A DNA stretch of 64,000 nucleotides from Halobacteriovorax sp. GB3. GTDB taxonomy: Bacteria; Bdellovibrionota; Bacteriovoracia; Bacteriovoracales; Bacteriovoracaceae. The translations under genes and the position numbers were made by a program. The notes below the pieces were generated by a model that saw nothing but the letters and a program-made list of their open reading frames with translations, had not been told where the DNA came from and ran no database searches. The stretch lies in NCBI RefSeq assembly GCF_028649655.1, contig NZ_JAQSLN010000001.1, positions 620,001 through 684,000 of the forward strand, in the 5' to 3' direction. Positions 35,980 to 45,060 of the stretch are shown here, piece by piece. The first letter of the stretch is position 1. Every line of letters starts with the position of its first letter.

Positions 35980-37674
35980 ATGTCTTTGTTTTTATATAAG
36001 CAATTGTCTATATTTCTTTTAACTGTCAATATTGTTTGCACAATATTTCAAAGTAGTTACGCCAGTGAATCGGATTGTTACGAGAAGGCGCTGCTCTTTG
36101 TAACGAACCACCGTCTCCAATTAAAGATCAAAAATAAAGAATCAGCTCAAAATTATCACCGTTTTCTCGTTGATCTCAAAACTCGAACAAATGTATTCAG
36201 TGCAGATGAGATCGAGAAGCAACAAGATCTTCTGGCCCAATATGGACTGGAAAAATATAAGGGCTCGGCCTTAATGCAAAAGATTTATAATTTTGTTGGA
36301 GGAACTGAAAAGTTAATTGAGTATTATCAATTTGAGATTCCAACTCTGAAGGGATTCAAGAGTAAGTTTGAAGCTGAGTCCTACGCGCCAACTGAAAAAG
36401 TTGAACAGACCATTAATGATAGAATAAAGCTTAAAATTGAAAATACAAAAAAGGGAAAGAATCTCGATCTCTTTATGAAAGAATTAATAGAGAGAGATAA
36501 GGGGCACTACTCCAATGAGATTATATCGAGAAATTGGGACCTTGTTCTTAAGTACTTTCCAAAAGAAAAATCACTTAAAAACTTCCTTGCAAAAATTAGA
36601 AGCTTCTATGGAACAGTCCTACAAGTTGCTGAGTACTATAATATGGTCGTTGTTTCAGCTCCTGTTTCGAAGGAATTAGAAAAACTCATTGATTTGCGAG
36701 ATAGAGAAACTATTTTAGAGAAGCTTCGCTTGGTACTTATTGATAAGCCTGTTTCTAGCGTGACACTCGATGAAAATGAAGCGAGATTAAAAGAAGTCTT
36801 TTCTTTTGAAAACCTCGATGATTTTAAATTCTTTCTAAGAAGAGCATTTACAAGTTATTACGAATTAAATATCGCTTTAAAACCTCGTGATGAAAAAAAT
36901 ATTTACTTTTATTATGACAATTATAAAGAGGAATTGCTAAACGCGCTAAAGGAAAGCGGACTTCCAAAAGAGTTAAACTATAGAAAAAACCTTTTAGACT
37001 TCAAAAAAATTGTCGAACAACATATTGGACGAGAAGTTAGAGAGGAGAGTCTTAAAAGATTTTTATCGTCACATCTTGAAAGAGAAGTTTATCGGAAATT
37101 TCTAAGGAGACACCGTTTTAAAGAGTTTAAAGAAATCGTTTTTGATTATATGAAAAAAGATGACTGGTCTTATGATCTCAATCAGCCAAAAGATAATTTT
37201 AACCACTTAAGAGAATTGATGACGAAGATTCTTGGAACTTATGTGGGAAGAGGGAAAGTCACTCGCTTTATTTTGTATTCAAAGCTGGATGAATTTAACT
37301 TTGAGATTAGTGAGATTCATCGAATCTGGGCGATGGATGCTTTAAGAAAGAATGCTGGAGTCGCGGCCTACTCGGTAGATAATCCAAAGAGTATGACTGA
37401 TATGAAAACCGATGAACTTATTGTCATTGATGAATCATCAAACCCTGAGCTAATGCTATCAAGTGATGAAGCGACAGAGGGGCTTTTTGAAATAGCAAGA
37501 GAGCTCAATTATGAAGATGTAACTTCTGCGGTGTTAGTTCTTGAGCAAATCATTTTAAGAGGAAATCTCGATCTCAATAAAATTGTCCAAAGAACAGAGT
37601 TAACTCAAGACAAAGTTATGGAAATTCTAGGTGCGTTAAATGAGAAAAGAGAACTTCTTGCAAGTTTTATGTAA
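35980..37674 (+). CDS. Exported helical hypothetical protein
   Basis: From ATG 35980 the protein has 564 residues. A signal peptide covers ~1-31 (QSSYAS). The rest is highly charged and helical with no recognised domain. Two segments (around 45-125 and 140-220) share the order RLKIKNK..NxxxF...LKT/IERD, hinting at an internal repeat. The ribosome-binding site GGAG is only 3 bases from this ATG, so TTG 35971 remains possible. Confidence 0.6.
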   Translation: MSLFLYKQLSIFLLTVNIVCTIFQSSYASESDCYEKALLFVTNHRLQLKIKNKESAQNYHRFLVDLKTRTNVFSADEIEKQQDLLAQYGLEKYKGSALMQKIYNFVGGTEKLIEYYQFEIPTLKGFKSKFEAESYAPTEKVEQTINDRIKLKIENTKKGKNLDLFMKELIERDKGHYSNEIISRNWDLVLKYFPKEKSLKNFLAKIRSFYGTVLQVAEYYNMVVVSAPVSKELEKLIDLRDRETILEKLRLVLIDKPVSSVTLDENEARLKEVFSFENLDDFKFFLRRAFTSYYELNIALKPRDEKNIYFYYDNYKEELLNALKESGLPKELNYRKNLLDFKKIVEQHIGREVREESLKRFLSSHLEREVYRKFLRRHRFKEFKEIVFDYMKKDDWSYDLNQPKDNFNHLRELMTKILGTYVGRGKVTRFILYSKLDEFNFEISEIHRIWAMDALRKNAGVAAYSVDNPKSMTDMKTDELIVIDESSNPELMLSSDEATEGLFEIARELNYEDVTSAVLVLEQIILRGNLDLNKIVQRTELTQDKVMEILGALNEKRELLASFM

Positions 37675-37720
37675 ATAAATAAAATGGTATTGAACTAGGC
37701 CTCTTATTTCTAGGATGGAA

Positions 37721-38533
37721 ATGAAGCATATCAAAATCTTTACTCTCACTATTTTATTAAGTTTCACCTTTCATTCAAAGGCCCAGATGAGTCGTGGCTT
37801 TGCGAGTCTTCTTCCAGGCGGTGGTCAGGCCTTAAACGGAGACTACCTCGAGTCCTTTCTCTATTTCACAGCAAGTTTTGGACTCATGTCCTATGCAAAA
37901 GATCCAAAGCTTAAAACAGTCGGTCTCAATATTTATTTTTATAATATGTACGATGCCTGGCGCGACGCTGGGGGAAAGCCTAGTGAGCAGGAGACCATCT
38001 TCAGTCACTACGGACAAAGTTTTGTTCCAACCAATATCGTCGATCCCTTTGCCATTTCTTTTCTCACCCTTGCGGCCATGAATCGAAATGGAGCAAGAGA
38101 GCGTGCCATTGATGATGCAAAACGTGACAACGATCAAGAGCAGCTCCATCGCTGGCTTTTAACTGATGGCTGGAAATCAACTTTAACGTTCGCCGCCGTC
38201 GGTATGGGAGAAGAGGCCTTCTTTCGCGGTTTTCTCTTTCCCGCTTTTTCCGAGTATCTAAGTCCATGGGGTGGGGCGATAGTTAGTTCAGCTCTTTTTT
38301 CATTTGCTCACGTTGGAGCAACTAGAGAGGAGAATCTCGCGCGTTTTATTTTCGGTATGATCTTTTGCTGGCAATACGCAAGCAATGACTACAAGCTTGG
38401 AAAGAATATCTTTACTCACGCTTGGTATGACCAAATTCTCATTGGTCCTTTTAGCGTCGCTAATTCGATGAATGGAGAGAAGCTTTCTTTAAGTGAGAGA
38501 CCCCTTGGTATTCAGTTCTTATTGCCTTTTTAG
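37721..38533 (+). CDS. CPBP-family intramembrane metalloprotease
   Basis: The protein has 270 residues from ATG 37721 (AGGATG site). The CPBP/Abi core is complete: E164E165xxxR169 (EEAFFRG), H197 in FSFAHVG, and a later FTHAWYD histidine. A signal-like N-terminus (to AQMS) and a LPGGGQALNGDYLESFLYF motif, similar to DUF5683-like envelope helices, precede it. Family members process CAAX peptides or act in bacteriocin immunity; the role here is unknown. Confidence 0.83.
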   Translation: MKHIKIFTLTILLSFTFHSKAQMSRGFASLLPGGGQALNGDYLESFLYFTASFGLMSYAKDPKLKTVGLNIYFYNMYDAWRDAGGKPSEQETIFSHYGQSFVPTNIVDPFAISFLTLAAMNRNGARERAIDDAKRDNDQEQLHRWLLTDGWKSTLTFAAVGMGEEAFFRGFLFPAFSEYLSPWGGAIVSSALFSFAHVGATREENLARFIFGMIFCWQYASNDYKLGKNIFTHAWYDQILIGPFSVANSMNGEKLSLSERPLGIQFLLPF

Positions 38534-38655
38534 AGAATTCTTAAGTAGTGTTTAAACTTTGAACATATAAAGAGTTCTCTAAATGATCTTTCTTTCTCCC
38601 TCTTTTTTGTCTTTTATTATGATGAAGAAAATAACTTCAAATAAAGAGGTAAGAC

Positions 38656-39156
38656 ATGAAGACATTTTTCTTTATGGCCCTAATGGCCGCACAATCTTTT
38701 AGTGCCTTCGCATCTACTGAATACGATGCACAGGGAATGAAAAGTACTTATGCAACGATTCTAAATACGACAGATCAGTCCATTGAATTAACGGTAGGGG
38801 ATTCTAAAAAAATTCTCGTCTCAAAAGAAACTTTTGAAACAGAAAAAGAGGCGATGAACTTTTGTAAGTCACAAAAGCTAGAACTCGATAAATCAAATAT
38901 GGGCCTTGCCATTGCCATGAGTGGTGCTCTTGAGTATTACCCAAAGCTTCGCGATCTACTTACAATTGAATTCACTGAAATTCCTGCATCAGGAGTTCTT
39001 TACTGGACAGGAGAGGGAGAAGATATGGTGATGACTTTTATCGATGGAAGTGGAACAGCATCTGAGAGAGTTCCTATTTCACAACTCTCACTTATTAAGC
39101 AAAAGCTCGAAGTAAATCCAAAAGCTAAAGTTACACTTCCTGCTGTTTGTTACTAA
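38656..39156 (+). CDS. Exported hypothetical protein
   Basis: This 166-residue protein has a signal peptide to about residue 20 (SAFAS). The mature part is soluble, with beta strands and a single pair of cysteines (NFCKSQ and the C-terminal PAVCY) that could form a disulfide. AAAGAGG precedes the ATG. No family recognised. It is the last core gene before the mutM remnant and the reverse-transcriptase insertion. Confidence 0.6.
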   Translation: MKTFFFMALMAAQSFSAFASTEYDAQGMKSTYATILNTTDQSIELTVGDSKKILVSKETFETEKEAMNFCKSQKLELDKSNMGLAIAMSGALEYYPKLRDLLTIEFTEIPASGVLYWTGEGEDMVMTFIDGSGTASERVPISQLSLIKQKLEVNPKAKVTLPAVCY

Positions 39157-39164
39157 TTTAAATC

Positions 39165-39295
39165 TCAACGCTGGCAACTTGGACAATAATAAGTTCCACG
39201 ACCTGCCAGCGTAATTTTCTTCACTTCACTTTTATGGCATAGCCCGCAAGTTTTTTGATAGAAGACAACTAGGTTTGTCACTCCTCGACCTTTCT
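39165..39295 (-). pseudogene. mutM: mutM 3'-end remnant
   Basis: Read on the minus strand, this segment encodes the last ~42 residues of MutM, with the zinc-finger cysteines (KTCGLCHK, YYCPSCQR) and the stop codon. Homology to the intact mutM starts within the KGRGVTN codons and is broken immediately upstream at 39296. It has no start and no upstream coding part. It is the outer partner of the direct repeat around the reverse-transcriptase gene. Confidence 0.9.
39169..39295. repeat. 127-bp direct repeat, left copy
   Basis: It matches 42828-42954 in the same orientation with four mismatches and no gaps (offset 3659). Both copies are the 3' end of mutM. Confidence 0.95.
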
Positions 39296-39371
39296 TATAA
39301 AGCAAAACAATATCGATCAAATTCAAAAGCTAAGATAGCTAGAGTTGTTGAATCTAACTAATAATAAAGTG

Positions 39372-39393
39372 ATTTTTCTCTGTTAAGAAAAAT
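39372..39393 (+). promoter_or_regulatory. Hairpin upstream of the reverse-transcriptase gene
   Basis: ATTTTTCT and AGAAAAAT form a perfect 8-bp stem around CTGTTA, about 58 bp before the start codon. It lies in the ~155-bp non-coding leader of the gene. Several defence reverse transcriptases use an adjacent structured RNA, but nothing here proves one. Confidence 0.4.
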
Positions 39394-39450
39394 TGATTCT
39401 AGTTAAGCCTGTTTGTGACGATAAGAAAAAGTATCTATACAGGAGTGATA

Positions 39451-42400
39451 ATGAAGTTAAATACTGGATTTGACCTATGGTTATTTAACAATATTAGACG
39501 TTTTTTTCAGCAAGATCCAATCTTCAGAAATTTCAATACTCACGTTATAACAGCTGATTTAAAAAAGAAGATCTGTTCAAAGAATAATTATGAAGAGTTA
39601 TTAAAAAGTTTAGATTCTGAGTTTTATAATTCCAGCTATAAATCGGTAAGAAAAGTTGATGGTGATATTAAATATTATTATGAATATCCAAGCTTAAAGT
39701 TTCAGTTAGAAACTTTAGTCGATGTGTATAAAGAAGCATTGCTAATCCTAAAATCTGAAAACGATTTAACGAGTTATAATTTTTCAGATGATAGCTTCTT
39801 ACAAATTCATGATACGGGTAATATTGAAGAAGAAGAATTTGAGCTTTACAAATATAAAAACTCTTTAGATCGAAATGTATTTGGTAATAAATTGAATAAG
39901 AACACATATCTCTCAAAGATAGATGAAGAAAAAAAAATATCAATAGATAAAACTGAGCGGTTAATTGATCGTGAGAGGTACAAGAATAGTTCAATCAAAC
40001 TAAATTATAAATTTGAATATAACTGTTTCTCTTTCAAAGTTCTTAATGAAATAAAACGAGTCGCAGAAAGTAAAAAAGATGGAATATTTTTTCAAACAGA
40101 TTTAGTTAAGTTCTATCATTGTTTGAAAATTGATCAAATTATTTCATTTTTTAGTCATTTTTATGAAGGACAAAGGTCTCAAAAAATTCGTGAGTCATTA
40201 GAAAAGATTAAAGACCTTTTTCATTTTGATTCATTGCCAATTGGCTGGATATACAGTGGAATTATTTCTAATATCATATTAATAAAATTTTATCAGGAAT
40301 TTCAGATAAAAATCACCTCATCAATTAAAAATGATGAGGTAATGAACCAAGTTCAAAATGTTGAGCTAATCTCTTTTGCAGATGATTTGATATTTATTAT
40401 TGAATTTAAAAAATATTCTAAAGAAACTAGTATAGAGAGTATAACAGATAGGTTGACTTCAATTGTTGAGGAAGTTTTTGTTACAAAACTTTTTTTTCCA
40501 TCTGTGACTTGTCACAAGCCTAATACTGATAAAGTTAAAAGTTTTGTAATAACTAGTGATTTTTCTAAGCTAGCTAATACGAACTTTATGAAATTTGATA
40601 CTGGGACTTATGTTGATGGTGAAGCCGATTGGGGGCACATTGGCTCTCTAATTTCTCCTATTGATAATGATTTAGCACTTAATACAAATGTTGTTTTTGT
40701 ACAGAACTTAAAGCAGATTAAAGATCTTATTAGTGAAGGAACCATAGGTATAGATGATTTCTTAAGTAAATATATTAATATTTTGATTTTTAAGCTTAGT
40801 AATGGTGGGTTAAAATATATTTCTTATATAACAATGGTTGCTTCTGAGGTAATTAAAAATGATGCTGTAAGCAAAACTTTTGACGGAAAAAAGTTTGAAA
40901 GTGTTTTTATGCCGATTACTGAAAAAGTAATTGAAAGTGATATGACCACAGATGTGGTTTTGAAATTTTTAAAAAAGATTTTTGATTTGTTTTATTACGA
41001 GTATCTTGATGAAGAATCATTTTTCAGTGCTTTGAAAATATACTATAAGGTAAGAAATGAGTTTTTTAAAAAGCACGGAGGAAGAAAAAACTTTGTTTTT
41101 GATGTCTTTGAGTCAGAACTAAAGCTTATTTCTATTGTTAGAGGTTTCAAATCAGATTTGAGATTTTATGACGACCATTTCTCAAAACAATTCTATTTAT
41201 CATCATGTTTAACCTTGCCGAATATTGGCAGTGATTCGAATGAATATCATGTTGCGTCGTTAGGCTATATGTTCCGTAGAACCGGCAAAATAAGGTGCTT
41301 CGTAGAGTTATTGTTCGAAAATATGTTTAAACATAGTAGTGATAGGCCAAAATTCAAAGAGAAGATCCGAAGAGTTATAGAGGAAACATTGTATCTTTAT
41401 ATTAATGAACTTTATAGTAAAGAAATGACTTCTTTATTTGGGATGTTATCTGAAACTAGACTGTATGAGACTCTTACGAAAATACTTGAACTCAAGAAAG
41501 GCGAAATAAAGAAATATGGAATATTAGAGTTTCAGACAGAATTAGGTGAATTGATTAATGGTGATATTAATTATTTCAATAAATCGGGGTCAAGCGATGA
41601 GAAGATCCTGAATTTAATGATTCTCGCATTATTTTATCTCGTCGCAGATAATGATGAACGCTCCGCTGTACTAAGTTTTTGGCTACGAAATTTAGAGAAA
41701 AAGTCTCTGATTAATTGGCCCGTTGAAGCAAGGCTGGTCAATGGTAATTTCGATCTCATTCATACGTTTATTCGCAAGTTATTTTTTAGTAAGACTAATG
41801 AACTACACGATAAGAGCTATGTAGAAAGCTTATTAGAAATACTTGCAGTTAAAATTGAGGAGTTAAGTTATTTTAGAGAAAAGAGAAACGGTTTAGAGAT
41901 TATTGATTTAGACTATATTTTAAAAAACTATAATAAGGCTTATTTTAAAAACTTGAATAAAGATATTAAACTGTCAATTTGTAGGATCGGTATAGATTGG
42001 AAAAATGATATTCATAGTATGCAGTTTAACTCATTAAGTAGAGAAAGAATTAATACAAAAATATTGAATAGTATTTCTTCCGCTATAAAAGATAATACGG
42101 ATATTATAATTATACCTGAGCTTACTTTACCAAGGAAATATCTTCATAAATATTTATCTTACGTTGCTTCTTTTAATAAAATATTAATCGCAGGATTAGA
42201 ATATAGGCTTGTGAAAAGTGGGAATGCTTATAATCAAACAATTATCTCTATTCCAACTAAGTCTAAAAATATTGATGGAAGTACCTATCATTGTTTTATT
42301 CAGACTAAGCGGTACCCTGCTACTGACGAAGCTTTAGAAATAAGACGTTTAGAACTAAATTATGTTGAAGGAACAAATCAGTTCTTGTTTCGTTCTTCGA

Positions 42401-42810
42401 AGTGGCAAAATTTTTCAGTTTTAACATGCTCAGATTTTTTATCAACGACTTTGAAAAGTGAATTAAAGGGACGAATACAAACACTATTCGTACCTGCTCA
42501 AAACTATGACAGTACAACTTATACACATTTAGCTGAATCTGCATTAAGAGAGTTATACTGTTATTGTGTAATTTGCAATAATAATAAGATGGGGAGTTCT
42601 GGTGTTTATGCTCCATATAGAGATGCATATAAGAGAGAACTTTTTAAAATATCTGGAGAATCATTGCCGAATACAAATACTGTAACTATACAACCGAGTG
42701 TAATAGATCTTATCCAAAGTAACTGTAACCGTAATATTCACTTTAAAACTCATAACAAATTGAAAATCTGGAAACAACTTCCACCTGACTGGAAAAAGAA
42801 GTCTGGGTAG
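39451..42810 (+). CDS. Defence reverse transcriptase-nitrilase fusion (DRT type 1/UG1-like)
   Basis: From ATG 39451 (AGGAG site; the frame opens 12 codons earlier at a GTG) the protein has 1119 residues. The N-terminal third is a reverse transcriptase: D217 in FQTDLVKFYH and the paired D311-D312 in SFADDLIF make the catalytic triad. The middle ~500 residues are helical and unassigned. Residues ~860-1090 are a carbon-nitrogen hydrolase with the triad E890 (IPELTL), K953 (QTKRYPA) and C993 (LTCSDF). RT plus C-terminal nitrilase in one chain is the architecture called DRT1 or UG1, known to give phage resistance. It is alone in a 3.5-kb insert between two mutM 3' ends and is richer in A/T-ending codons than its neighbours, which suggests transfer. 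Confidence 0.9.
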   Translation: MKLNTGFDLWLFNNIRRFFQQDPIFRNFNTHVITADLKKKICSKNNYEELLKSLDSEFYNSSYKSVRKVDGDIKYYYEYPSLKFQLETLVDVYKEALLILKSENDLTSYNFSDDSFLQIHDTGNIEEEEFELYKYKNSLDRNVFGNKLNKNTYLSKIDEEKKISIDKTERLIDRERYKNSSIKLNYKFEYNCFSFKVLNEIKRVAESKKDGIFFQTDLVKFYHCLKIDQIISFFSHFYEGQRSQKIRESLEKIKDLFHFDSLPIGWIYSGIISNIILIKFYQEFQIKITSSIKNDEVMNQVQNVELISFADDLIFIIEFKKYSKETSIESITDRLTSIVEEVFVTKLFFPSVTCHKPNTDKVKSFVITSDFSKLANTNFMKFDTGTYVDGEADWGHIGSLISPIDNDLALNTNVVFVQNLKQIKDLISEGTIGIDDFLSKYINILIFKLSNGGLKYISYITMVASEVIKNDAVSKTFDGKKFESVFMPITEKVIESDMTTDVVLKFLKKIFDLFYYEYLDEESFFSALKIYYKVRNEFFKKHGGRKNFVFDVFESELKLISIVRGFKSDLRFYDDHFSKQFYLSSCLTLPNIGSDSNEYHVASLGYMFRRTGKIRCFVELLFENMFKHSSDRPKFKEKIRRVIEETLYLYINELYSKEMTSLFGMLSETRLYETLTKILELKKGEIKKYGILEFQTELGELINGDINYFNKSGSSDEKILNLMILALFYLVADNDERSAVLSFWLRNLEKKSLINWPVEARLVNGNFDLIHTFIRKLFFSKTNELHDKSYVESLLEILAVKIEELSYFREKRNGLEIIDLDYILKNYNKAYFKNLNKDIKLSICRIGIDWKNDIHSMQFNSLSRERINTKILNSISSAIKDNTDIIIIPELTLPRKYLHKYLSYVASFNKILIAGLEYRLVKSGNAYNQTIISIPTKSKNIDGSTYHCFIQTKRYPATDEALEIRRLELNYVEGTNQFLFRSSKWQNFSVLTCSDFLSTTLKSELKGRIQTLFVPAQNYDSTTYTHLAESALRELYCYCVICNNNKMGSSGVYAPYRDAYKRELFKISGESLPNTNTVTIQPSVIDLIQSNCNRNIHFKTHNKLKIWKQLPPDWKKKSG

Positions 42811-42823
42811 CATTTTTTTACTT

Positions 42824-43639
42824 CTAGCGCTGGCAAGTTGGACAATAATAAGTTCCACGACCTGCCAGCGTAATTTTCTTCACTTCACTTTTATGGCATA
42901 GCCCGCAAATCTTTTGATAGAACACAACTAGGTTTGTCACTCCTCGACCTTTCTCTCCATAAGCATCGGCATAGCCCCCAGAAAAAGTCGTTCCACCAGT
43001 TTCAATAGAATCATCAAGAACCATCTTCGTCGCCTGCAAAAGATTACTAAGATCATTTTTCGTAAGCGTTTTCATTTTTCTCGTAGGTCTAATGCCCGCG
43101 CGCGCACAAATTTCCGAGGCCATATAATTACCTACACCTGAAAAGAAATTCTGCTCCAAAAGAAAAGGCTTAATCACTTTCATAGGCCTTTCTTTTTTAA
43201 GCTTCAAAAGATACTCAAGTGTAAATTCCAAACTCGATACATCCGGCCCAAGCCGCTCTAGCCAATTCGCCTCATGCTCTTCAGTCAAAAAATGCATATT
43301 CCCAAATCGTCTCGGATCAACATAGCCAAGATAAAGAGGCCCATCCGCATTTTCACCTACAAGTTGAACATGCGTATGTTTCACATCAATCCACTCTTTA
43401 GAAATACGCCACGACCCACTCATGCCAAGTCCTGAAATCACACGCAACTCATCCTCAAAAAAGAAACGCAAAACCTTTCCTTTTCTTTCTACTTTTAAAA
43501 GTTCTTTTCCCTTCGCTGAAAAATCTTTGTCTTTAACGATTGAGTCGGAGACATTTGAGAAATGAACTTCTTTCACTTTCATCGGGAGGACTTTGTTTAG
43601 TTGGGACTTGATGGTTTCAACTTCCGGTAGCTCAGGGAT
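42824..43639 (-). CDS. mutM: Formamidopyrimidine-DNA glycosylase with apparent ATC start
   Basis: The frame continues 19 codons upstream of the first ATG (43582). It begins with PELPEVET at 43636, which is the invariant N-terminus of Fpg, where Pro is the catalytic nucleophile and Glu the next catalytic residue. The codon in the Met position (43637-43639) is ATC, with AAGGAG seven bases upstream. From there the protein has 271 residues, the normal length. It also has YVDPRRFG, QNFFSGVGNYMASEIC (helix-two-turn-helix) and the CGLC...CPTC zinc finger. Either ATC initiates, or the start was lost and the enzyme is inactive: starting at 43582 would delete the catalytic residues. Its 3' end belongs to the direct repeat around the RT gene. 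Confidence 0.85.
   Translation of the reverse strand: MPELPEVETIKSQLNKVLPMKVKEVHFSNVSDSIVKDKDFSAKGKELLKVERKGKVLRFFFEDELRVISGLGMSGSWRISKEWIDVKHTHVQLVGENADGPLYLGYVDPRRFGNMHFLTEEHEANWLERLGPDVSSLEFTLEYLLKLKKERPMKVIKPFLLEQNFFSGVGNYMASEICARAGIRPTRKMKTLTKNDLSNLLQATKMVLDDSIETGGTTFSGGYADAYGEKGRGVTNLVVFYQKICGLCHKSEVKKITLAGRGTYYCPTCQR
42828..42954. repeat. 127-bp direct repeat, right copy
   Basis: It is the 3' end of the intact mutM and matches 39169-39295 with four mismatches. The two copies bracket the reverse-transcriptase gene. Confidence 0.95.
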
Positions 43640-43734
43640 TGTGTATCTCCTTGTATTTATTGATAATTATCTATACTATACCAGAACTGTTTCAAGTCGT
43701 GTATCTTTGTATTTGAAATACTACAGGAATCAAA

Positions 43735-44355
43735 ATGAAAATAGATCAGTTAACATTTAAGAGTGAGAAGTTTAAAGTAAATGTTTCTCATTTTAGACAA
43801 GAAGAACCAAAGGGAATAGTTATTATCTTTCCCGGAGCGGGGTATTCTCATATGGGACCTTGTTTATATTATCCAAGTGGGGCTTTATATAATGCTGGGT
43901 ATGAAATACTAAACCTGGAGTATGACTTTAGACGAGAGCGATTAAAAGATAACTTAGTCGAGACTTATAGAGAGTTTTTCCAATTTCTGTATAGTAATCT
44001 AATAGAGTTAGATTTACCTGAGGAAAAGATTATCTTATCTAAAAGTATTGGGACAAGAATCATTGGAAGTGGAGATTTAACAAACTTTGATAAAGTAATA
44101 TGGTTAACACCAGCCTTAAAAGATGATTTTGTTTTTCATTCTATGCTCGAAAATTCTCATAAATCATTATGTGTTATAGGAGATGCCGATCCGTTTTATG
44201 AGAGAAGTAGAGTCGAGCAGTTTTCTAAAGAAAAATTAGAGACATTAGTAATCAATGGAGCAGACCATGGATTAGATATTGATTCTGATCTTAATAAATC
44301 TCTAGATGAACTTAAAAATATTATTTCCACAATAGAAAAGTTTGTCCTTAAGTGA
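43735..44355 (+). CDS. Alpha/beta hydrolase
   Basis: This 206-residue protein has the fold pattern of a small serine hydrolase: FPGAGYSHMGP (oxyanion strand), ILSKSIGTR with the likely nucleophile serine, VIGDADPFY with the acid, and INGADHGLDI with the histidine. The elbow is SKSIG rather than GxSxG. Cytoplasmic. It overlaps the next gene by 4 bp (GTGA), so the two are an operon. AT-rich, accessory in character. Confidence 0.75.
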   Translation: MKIDQLTFKSEKFKVNVSHFRQEEPKGIVIIFPGAGYSHMGPCLYYPSGALYNAGYEILNLEYDFRRERLKDNLVETYREFFQFLYSNLIELDLPEEKIILSKSIGTRIIGSGDLTNFDKVIWLTPALKDDFVFHSMLENSHKSLCVIGDADPFYERSRVEQFSKEKLETLVINGADHGLDIDSDLNKSLDELKNIISTIEKFVLK

Positions 44356-44915
44356 ATTTGAATAATATATATTACTTTTTAAGACATGCAGATACCGATA
44401 GAAGTCAAGATATTCATTTTAGTGAACATCCATTGTCTTCCTTAGGTCACTCTCAGGCAAGGGCAACCTCTTCTCAATTAATAGATTTAGATATTGATAT
44501 GATATACTGTAGCCCGTTTGCGAGGGCCAAGCAGACAGTAGGGCCATATGCAAAAGAACGTGGAGTAGATCCTATCGTAGCTGATGAACTGTGTGGGCGT
44601 ATAATAAAAAATCTTCCAAGAGAAAAGACCTGGGAGTTTTTTAAGCAAAGTTGGTTGGACTTTAATTATACTGAGTATGGTGCTGAGACAGCACAGGAAT
44701 GTATAGATAGAGTTTCTTCTCTTTTTTCTAAGTTGGATAAACAGCACTCTGGCAAAAGAATACTTCTTGTATCGCACTCAAATCCTATATCATTATTTTT
44801 GAGTACGATTGATAAAACTATTGGTTATGAATGGTTTAAGAATATGAAGTCACCTTCGTTATTTGAATTGAACTCAAGTAATTCAACTTTAAGTTACACC
44901 GAAATTGAGCTGTAG
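44352..44915 (+). CDS. Histidine phosphatase (phosphoglycerate-mutase-like)
   Basis: GTG 44352 overlaps the hydrolase stop. The 187-residue product has the LRHADTD active-site motif, IYCSPFARAKQT with the second arginine, an acidic loop and LVSHSNPISL with the second histidine, so it should be an active phosphatase. The short length and lack of mutase loops suggest phosphatase, not mutase, activity. Partnership with the hydrolase is inferred from the coupling. Confidence 0.82.
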   Translation: MNLNNIYYFLRHADTDRSQDIHFSEHPLSSLGHSQARATSSQLIDLDIDMIYCSPFARAKQTVGPYAKERGVDPIVADELCGRIIKNLPREKTWEFFKQSWLDFNYTEYGAETAQECIDRVSSLFSKLDKQHSGKRILLVSHSNPISLFLSTIDKTIGYEWFKNMKSPSLFELNSSNSTLSYTEIEL

Positions 44916-45060
44916 TCTCGGTGCCCTGTTACACCGAATTTGTGAAACATCCTGAAAAACAATGAACTAACATGAAATAGAATGAAAGAAGAAAAACGCT
45001 GAAAGCCTTTGTCGATCGACAAGTTCATGATTTTGTTAAAGTTTAATTATAGGTTAAAGA

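Noticed and set aside
39451-42810. RT considered as a retron or group II intron protein
   Set aside because: No msr/msd-like inverted RNA was found, there is no maturase or endonuclease domain, and the C-terminal nitrilase with an intact triad points to the UG1/DRT1 type.
43641-43716. Imperfect direct repeat GTGTATCTCCTTGTATTT / GTGTATCTTTGTATTT upstream of mutM
   Set aside because: The copies are ~16-18 bp and AT-rich, and one is simply the mutM ribosome-binding region; not enough to claim an insertion boundary.
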